64,000 nucleotides of DNA, from positions 41,136-105,135 of the forward strand of contig DAOTVO010000019.1 of assembly GCA_034436335.1 (NCBI GenBank), in the 5' to 3' direction. How positions within the stretch are numbered: the first letter of the stretch is position 1; every line of letters begins with the position of its first letter. This document shows, piece after piece, positions 56,830 through 64,000 of this stretch. The notes beneath the pieces are model-generated. The model had not been told where the DNA came from. It worked only from the letters and a program-made list of their open reading frames with translations, and did no database searches. This DNA comes from UBA877 sp034436335. GTDB taxonomy: Bacteria > Chloroflexota > Anaerolineae > Anaerolineales > Villigracilaceae. Made by a program: the position numbers and the translations under genes.

Positions 56830-58392
56830 ATGTCCCAAACCCTCTACCGCAAATGGCGTCCCCGCCAATGGGAAGAAGTCGTTGCCCAACAGCACATCGT
56901 CCAGACCTTGCGCAATGCCGTCGCGTCTGGACGCGTGGCGCACGCCTACCTCTTCGCCGGTCCGCGCGGCACCGGAAAGACCACCGTCGCCCGCCTGCTG
57001 GCCAAAGCCGTCAACTGCCTCGACGCCGACCCGGCCCACCGCCCCTGTGACGCCTGCGAACACTGCCGCGCCGCCAACGAAGGCCGCTTCCTCGACCTCA
57101 TCGAGATAGACGCCGCCTCCCAAACCGGCGTGGACGACGTGCGTGACCTGCGCGACAAAATCAACTTCACCCCCAACCAGGGCAAATACAAAATTTACAT
57201 CATTGACGAAGTGCACATGTTCTCCAACAGCGCCTTCAACGCCCTGCTGAAGACGCTCGAAGAACCGCCGCCGCACGCCATCTTCATCCTCGCTACCACC
57301 GAGATTCACAAAATCCCGCCCACCGTCCTCTCCCGTTGTCAGCGGCATGAATTCCGCCGCCTGCCGGTGGAAGAGATTGTCAAACAACTCCAGCGCATTG
57401 TCGAAGCCGAGCGCCTCCAGGCCGAACCCGACGCCCTGACGCTCATCGCCCGCCAGTCTGCTGGCGGGATGCGTGACGCCATTTCCCTCCTCGACCAACT
57501 CGCCTCCACCGGTCAGACCATCACCCTCGCCCTGACCCAGAACGTGCTGGGGACGGCTACCGGCGAGACCGTTTTGCGGCTCACCGATGCACTGCTGAAC
57601 CGTGACTCTGCCGCCGGCATGGACGCAATTCACGCTGCCCTCGACTCTGGAGCCGACCCGCGTCTGCTGGCGCGTCAGATGGTGGATTACCTGCGCGCGC
57701 TCCTGCTGATTCAACTGGGCAACGCCTCGCAGGCAGACCTGACGGCGGAGGTCCGCGCTCGGGCCGAAAGGCACGCCGCCGCGTTTCCTCCCGCCGAAGT
57801 TTTGCGCATAATCAAAATATTCAACGCCGCCGCTTCGGACCCGCGCGGCGGCTGGCAGCCCTCCCTCCCCCTGGAACTGGCGCTCGCCGAGTCGCTCGAA
57901 GCGCCCGCCGTCGCGACGGCCCCTGCTGCGTCCATCCCCCCTGTGCAGAAACCCTCCCCGGAAAACCTCCCACTGCAGGCTGCGCCGCCTCCGGCGAGTG
58001 AGAAGAAAACCTCGACGCAAGCCGAGTCTGCTCCTTCCGGCGGGACGGAGATCACTTTGGCGGAGGTGGTGAAAGCCTGGAAACAGGTTGTCGGCACGGT
58101 GAAAACCGGTAACATGTCTCTGGCCGCGTTGCTCAACTCGTGCAAGCCGCTCGAACTCAAGAACGGCGCGCTGGCGCTGGGCTTTTCCAGCGAAATTCTG
58201 CGCAGCAAGGCCGATACGCCAGAGCAGATTGAAACCATCCGCAAGGCCCTTCGCCAGACGCTGGGCGTCGAACTGGCCGTCCGCTGTGTTGTCTCCGGCG
58301 TCAAACAGAGCGCCCATGCGGATGTGAAACCCGGCGGCATGGTCGCCGCGGCGCTCAAGAACGGCGGCGAGATCGTAAATACACAGGAATGA
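56830..58392 (+). CDS. dnaX: DNA polymerase III subunit gamma/tau
   Basis: A 520-residue clamp-loader ATPase. LYRKWRPRQWEEVVAQQHIV starts it. The Walker A GPRGTGKTT is near residues 44-52. Zinc cysteines appear in CLDADPAHRPCDACEHC. Walker B is IIDEVHMFS. The sensor LSRCQRHEFRRL carries the arginine finger (SRC). A Pro/Ala-rich linker begins near residue 360, and a C-terminal polymerase-binding domain (EVVKAWKQVVGTVK) follows. No programmed frameshift slippery sequence was identified. ATG 56830 fits the conserved start; the in-frame extension before it overlaps the LTD gene and is rejected. Confidence 0.95.
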   Translation: MSQTLYRKWRPRQWEEVVAQQHIVQTLRNAVASGRVAHAYLFAGPRGTGKTTVARLLAKAVNCLDADPAHRPCDACEHCRAANEGRFLDLIEIDAASQTGVDDVRDLRDKINFTPNQGKYKIYIIDEVHMFSNSAFNALLKTLEEPPPHAIFILATTEIHKIPPTVLSRCQRHEFRRLPVEEIVKQLQRIVEAERLQAEPDALTLIARQSAGGMRDAISLLDQLASTGQTITLALTQNVLGTATGETVLRLTDALLNRDSAAGMDAIHAALDSGADPRLLARQMVDYLRALLLIQLGNASQADLTAEVRARAERHAAAFPPAEVLRIIKIFNAAASDPRGGWQPSLPLELALAESLEAPAVATAPAASIPPVQKPSPENLPLQAAPPPASEKKTSTQAESAPSGGTEITLAEVVKAWKQVVGTVKTGNMSLAALLNSCKPLELKNGALALGFSSEILRSKADTPEQIETIRKALRQTLGVELAVRCVVSGVKQSAHADVKPGGMVAAALKNGGEIVNTQE

Positions 58393-58421
58393 CAGGAATG
58401 AGAGATTGGGTAACTTTCGTA

Positions 58422-58450
58422 AACGCAGATAAACACAGATAAACGCAGAT
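58422..58450. repeat. Tandem ACGCAGATAA-type spacer repeat upstream of ybaB
   Basis: AACGCAGAT, AACACAGAT and AACGCAGAT occur as three near-identical 10-base units in a row between dnaX and ybaB. The same motif family appears at about 13905-13930 and 995-1020. The 190-base spacer contains no gene. Confidence 0.6.
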
Positions 58451-58582
58451 TGGCTTGATCAACATTGCAGAAGCCCTTATTTCTGGCAAATCATGTTGAC
58501 TAAAGAAATACGTTCATCCTCTCCTCCATGTTCACCTGCGTTTACCTGTGACTGATTTGCCTCTTGGACAGGAGACTAATTT

Positions 58583-58912
58583 ATGGCAAAAGGATTCAAC
58601 AAAATGCCCGGCATGGGCGGACAGAGCGGCATGTTACAGCAACTTCAGCGCCTTCAACAGCAAATGGCCGAGGCGCAGGAACGCCTGGCTCAGGAAACGG
58701 TCAGCGCCACGGCGGGCGGCGGTGCGGTCAAGATCGTCATGACCGGCGACCAGCGCTGTCAATCGGTTGAGATTGACCCCGAACTGCTCAAGGACGCCGA
58801 CGCCGAAATGCTCCAGGATTTGGTGCTGACGGCAGTCAACCTGGCGCTCGAAAGATCCCGCGAACTTCAGCAGCAGGTCATGGGCCCCTTGGCGGGTGGC
58901 TTGCCGTTTTAA
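58583..58912 (+). CDS. ybaB: YbaB/EbfC nucleoid-associated protein
   Basis: A 109-residue small DNA-binding protein. A flexible glycine-rich start is followed by an N-terminal helix (MLQQLQRLQQQMAEAQERLA). The central VSATAGGGAVKIVMTGDQRC is the conserved tweezer region. The C-terminal helix has LVLTAVNLALERSRELQQQVMG. Such proteins bind DNA as dimers and are almost always encoded between dnaX and recR, as here. ACAGGAGACTAATTT precedes the ATG. Confidence 0.94.
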   Translation: MAKGFNKMPGMGGQSGMLQQLQRLQQQMAEAQERLAQETVSATAGGGAVKIVMTGDQRCQSVEIDPELLKDADAEMLQDLVLTAVNLALERSRELQQQVMGPLAGGLPF

Positions 58913-58948
58913 CTGCCAACGTGCAAACGTTGCAAACGTAGAAACAGT

Positions 58949-59551
58949 ATGCTCCCCGACCCCATCCAAAACCTGATTTTCGCCCTCGAACGTCTCCCCG
59001 GCATCGGGCCGAAAACCGCCTCCCGCCTGGCTTTTTATCTTTTGCGTGCCCCGGAGGAGATTTCCGGCTCGCTGGCCGAAGCCCTGACCGACCTGAAAAC
59101 GAAAATTGCCTTCTGTCAGGAATGTTTCAACATCACCGTCGCCGGGCGGGAGCGTTGTGAGATTTGCGAGAGTCCCAACCGCGACGGCTCGGTCATCTGC
59201 GTGGTGGAAGAGCCTCTGGATATCCTTTCCATCGAGCGGCTGGGCGCGTATCGCGGCAAGTACCATGTTTTGCAGGGCGTCATCAACCCCATTGAAGGCA
59301 TCGGTCCCGAAGATTTGAAAATCAAGCCTTTGCTCGAACGAATCCAGCGCGGCGGTGTGAGCGAGGTCATCCTGGCCACCGACCCGACCATGGAAGGCGA
59401 CGCCACTGCCCAGTACCTGCACCCGCGGCTGAAGGCGCTCGGCGTCCACGTCACGCGGCTGGCGCGCGGTCTGCCGGTCGGCGGCGACCTGGAATACGCC
59501 GACCAGAACACTCTTCTGCGCGCCCTTTCCGGTCGTCAGGAGATGGGATGA
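58949..59551 (+). CDS. recR: Recombination protein RecR
   Basis: A 200-residue recombination mediator. The N-terminal helix-hairpin-helix has LPGIGPKTASRLAFYLL. The zinc finger is CQECFNITVAGRERCEIC near residues 58-75. The Toprim domain has ICVVEEPLDILSIERLG and ATDPTMEGDATA, followed by a Walker B-like LARGLPVGGDLEYAD. With RecF (also in this window) and RecO it loads RecA. The spacer to ybaB contains AAACGTGCAAACGT-type repeats. It is followed by the rRNA operon promoter region. Confidence 0.96.
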   Translation: MLPDPIQNLIFALERLPGIGPKTASRLAFYLLRAPEEISGSLAEALTDLKTKIAFCQECFNITVAGRERCEICESPNRDGSVICVVEEPLDILSIERLGAYRGKYHVLQGVINPIEGIGPEDLKIKPLLERIQRGGVSEVILATDPTMEGDATAQYLHPRLKALGVHVTRLARGLPVGGDLEYADQNTLLRALSGRQEMG

Positions 59552-59596
59552 CGCCCGTTTAAACCTTAAAAAATCGAAATTGGTCTTTGAAAGTAC

Positions 59597-59624
59597 TTGA
59601 CAGGATTATCCATGCGCGTATAAT
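59597..59624 (+). promoter_or_regulatory. rRNA operon promoter P1
   Basis: TTGACA (59597-59602) and TATAAT (59619-59624), both perfect consensus, are spaced 16 bases. It lies about 280 bases upstream of the mature 16S start. Confidence 0.85.
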
Positions 59625-59732
59625 AGGTAAGCACACTTAACCCCGACCGATCTCGTCCAAACGGACAGATCATTGACAACTGAGAACGCCTTACGTCAGA
59701 GTTTCAACGCAGCGAGGTATGATGTCTGACGA

Positions 59733-59758
59733 GCCGATGTTGAAAGGAATACATCGGC
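59733..59758 (+). other. Hairpin in the rRNA leader between P1 and P2
   Basis: GCCGATGT pairs perfectly with ACATCGGC around a 10-base loop. It lies downstream of P1 and before P2, so it could modulate P1 transcripts. There is no T-run strong enough for a terminator. Confidence 0.5.
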
Positions 59759-59777
59759 GCTTTCGTCTGTAAAACCC

Positions 59778-59806
59778 TTGACAGTGTGGAACGATGCGGG
59801 TAGAAT
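59778..59806 (+). promoter_or_regulatory. rRNA operon promoter P2
   Basis: TTGACA (59778-59783) and TAGAAT (59801-59806) are spaced exactly 17 bases. It lies about 100 bases upstream of 16S. Two tandem promoters are usual for rRNA operons. The stretch between recR and 16S (about 350 bases) holds no gene. Confidence 0.85.
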
Positions 59807-59828
59807 ACCGCCCGCTTGGTTCAAAGGA

Positions 59829-59856
59829 CCTTAACAACTGAAGAGTGATAGGAAGT
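59829..59856 (+). other. 5' arm of the 16S precursor processing stem
   Basis: This 28-base segment, containing AACAACTGAAGAGTGATAGG, is nearly the reverse complement of 61501-61528 downstream of 16S. The pair forms the long stem that RNase III normally cleaves to release pre-16S. Confidence 0.85.
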
Positions 59857-59903
59857 CAAGCCTAGTCGTTCTTTTCCGTACTTAACGCTCGCGAGAGCGA
59901 TAT

Positions 59904-61410
<1,507 letters not shown>

Positions 61411-61500
61411 CTAGAGTATTGAGCAACGGTCCAGCTCACGCAGACCGACGCTCGACTTCCAAATCTTTCATCCGCGGTGGGTGAAAGTCGGCGAAGCAAG

Positions 61501-61528
61501 ATTTCCTATCACTCCTCAGTTGTTGAGG
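61501..61528 (+). other. 3' arm of the 16S precursor processing stem
   Basis: The segment, containing CCTATCACTCCTCAGTTGTT, pairs with 59829-59856 at nearly all positions. It lies 90 bases after the 16S end and 12 bases before tRNA-Ile. Confidence 0.85.
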
Positions 61529-61539
61529 CTCCGCGAGGC

Positions 61540-61613
61540 GGGCCTGTAGCTCAGATGGTTAGAGCACAGTCCTGATAAGACTGGGGTCACTGGTTCGAGT
61601 CCAGTCAGGCCCA
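61540..61613 (+). tRNA. trnI-GAU: tRNA-Ile (anticodon GAT)
   Basis: A 74-base cloverleaf. The acceptor arm GGGCCTG / CAGGCCC, D-arm GCTCAGATGGTTAGAGC, anticodon loop CTGATAA with GAT, and T-arm with GGTTCGAGTCC are all intact. The CCA end is not encoded in full. It lies in the 16S-23S spacer, as usual for isoleucine tRNA. Confidence 0.97.
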
Positions 61614-61634
61614 CCTAATATTCAGGAAGTGCTC

Positions 61635-61706
61635 GGGGATGTAGCTCAGCGGGAGAGCAGCGCCTTTGCAAGGCGAAGGCCACGGGTTCGAATCCCGTCA
61701 TCTCCA
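61635..61706 (+). tRNA. trnA-UGC: tRNA-Ala (anticodon TGC)
   Basis: A 72-base cloverleaf. The acceptor arm GGGGATG / CATCTCC has one G-U pair. The D-arm GCTCAGCGGGAGAGC, anticodon loop TTTGCAA with TGC, and T-arm GGGTTCGAATCCC are standard. It follows tRNA-Ile after 21 bases in the rRNA spacer. The CCA is not encoded. Confidence 0.97.
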
Positions 61707-61980
61707 CTGGGCGTGCCCTTGAGAAAGGAAGATGAAGTTTGAAGTTGATGATTGTGCAGGCGAAATAATCTTGTAGCAGGCTTGTATCGCAAGGACCGTT
61801 CGCGGCCCGGCGATGAGCCGGGTCGCCTTGTCGAAAAATCAAATCATTGATGGGCAACCGATGCCCTTGACGAATGTGGAGAGCATCGGCCGCTTCTCAA
61901 TGGCGGAACAGAACCTTGAAAATTGAATAGTCTCTGATTTATTTTGTAGGCCGAACAGTATCAAATTCTCCGCATCACGT
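61707..61980 (+). other. Internal transcribed spacer between tRNA-Ala and 23S
   Basis: A 274-base spacer with no gene. Its distal part should contain the 5' arm of the 23S processing stem, whose partner lies outside the window. Confidence 0.7.

Positions 61981-64000
<2,020 letters not shown>

Overview
The window looks like a chromosomal segment of a Chloroflexota bacterium, most likely class Anaerolineae. This is inferred from GC-rich genes with GGAGG-type ribosome binding sites, a double-length ThyX in place of a recognisable ThyA, a RecF/peptide deformylase neighbourhood, AmmeMemoRadiSam protein A, a LURP-one-like protein next to L,D-transpeptidases, and 16S rRNA variants (EUB338-III-type site, altered 787-806 site). 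No placement search could be run.

Layout. 1-8295 is mostly minus strand: a ParB-like partial gene, a phosphoesterase, a creatininase-family hydrolase, a YgjP-type metalloprotease, a flavoprotein, a VapBC pair and a flippase-like protein. moaA and an ACT-malic enzyme run on the plus strand within it. 8360-17668 is plus strand: a cyclic-nucleotide/PH-domain membrane protein, def, recF, a cupin, a RetSat-like flavoprotein, an aldolase, a thiolase, two plsC paralogues and a small membrane protein. 17720-21466 is minus strand: a serpin lipoprotein, a beta-carbonic-anhydrase-like gene broken by a 75-bp partial duplication, a dihydropyrimidinase-type hydrolase and an IS1-like remnant.

21694-30765 is the translation and RNA-metabolism block nusA-ylxR-infB-rbfA-nrnA-truB-ribF, followed by thyX with its own strong, apparently leaderless promoter. 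30836-36396 (minus) is an envelope cluster: AMMECR1 protein, flavin reductase, a LURP-one-like protein, two L,D-transpeptidases and an amidase. 36693-44297 (plus) carries a phosphoesterase, a YCII protein, an esterase, a pilus-associated group (pilin-lectin fusion, carboxypeptidase-regulatory-domain protein, CpaE/TadZ-like ATPase, GT87-like membrane protein), a Nudix hydrolase and an SDR.

44416-48088 is rpmH-rnpA-yidD-(beta-propeller lipoprotein)-yidC-jag. It is followed on the minus strand by a RodZ-like protein with two HTH domains and by rplI. 50471-56319 is a CIRCE-controlled hrcA-grpE-dnaK-dnaJ-prmA chaperone operon. Then come a lamin-tail-domain protein, dnaX-ybaB-recR, and a ribosomal RNA operon with two promoters, 16S, tRNA-Ile, tRNA-Ala and a 23S that runs off the window.

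The most unusual signal is a small non-autonomous mobile element present twice, in opposite orientations (36462-36621 and 48097-48264). Each copy has 14-bp terminal inverted repeats and each is flanked by its own perfect 8-bp target-site duplication. Other points of interest are the broken carbonic-anhydrase-like gene, a promoter nested in the ribF terminator, the pilin-lectin fusion, and several families of short dispersed intergenic repeats. All similarity calls are from motifs read by eye.
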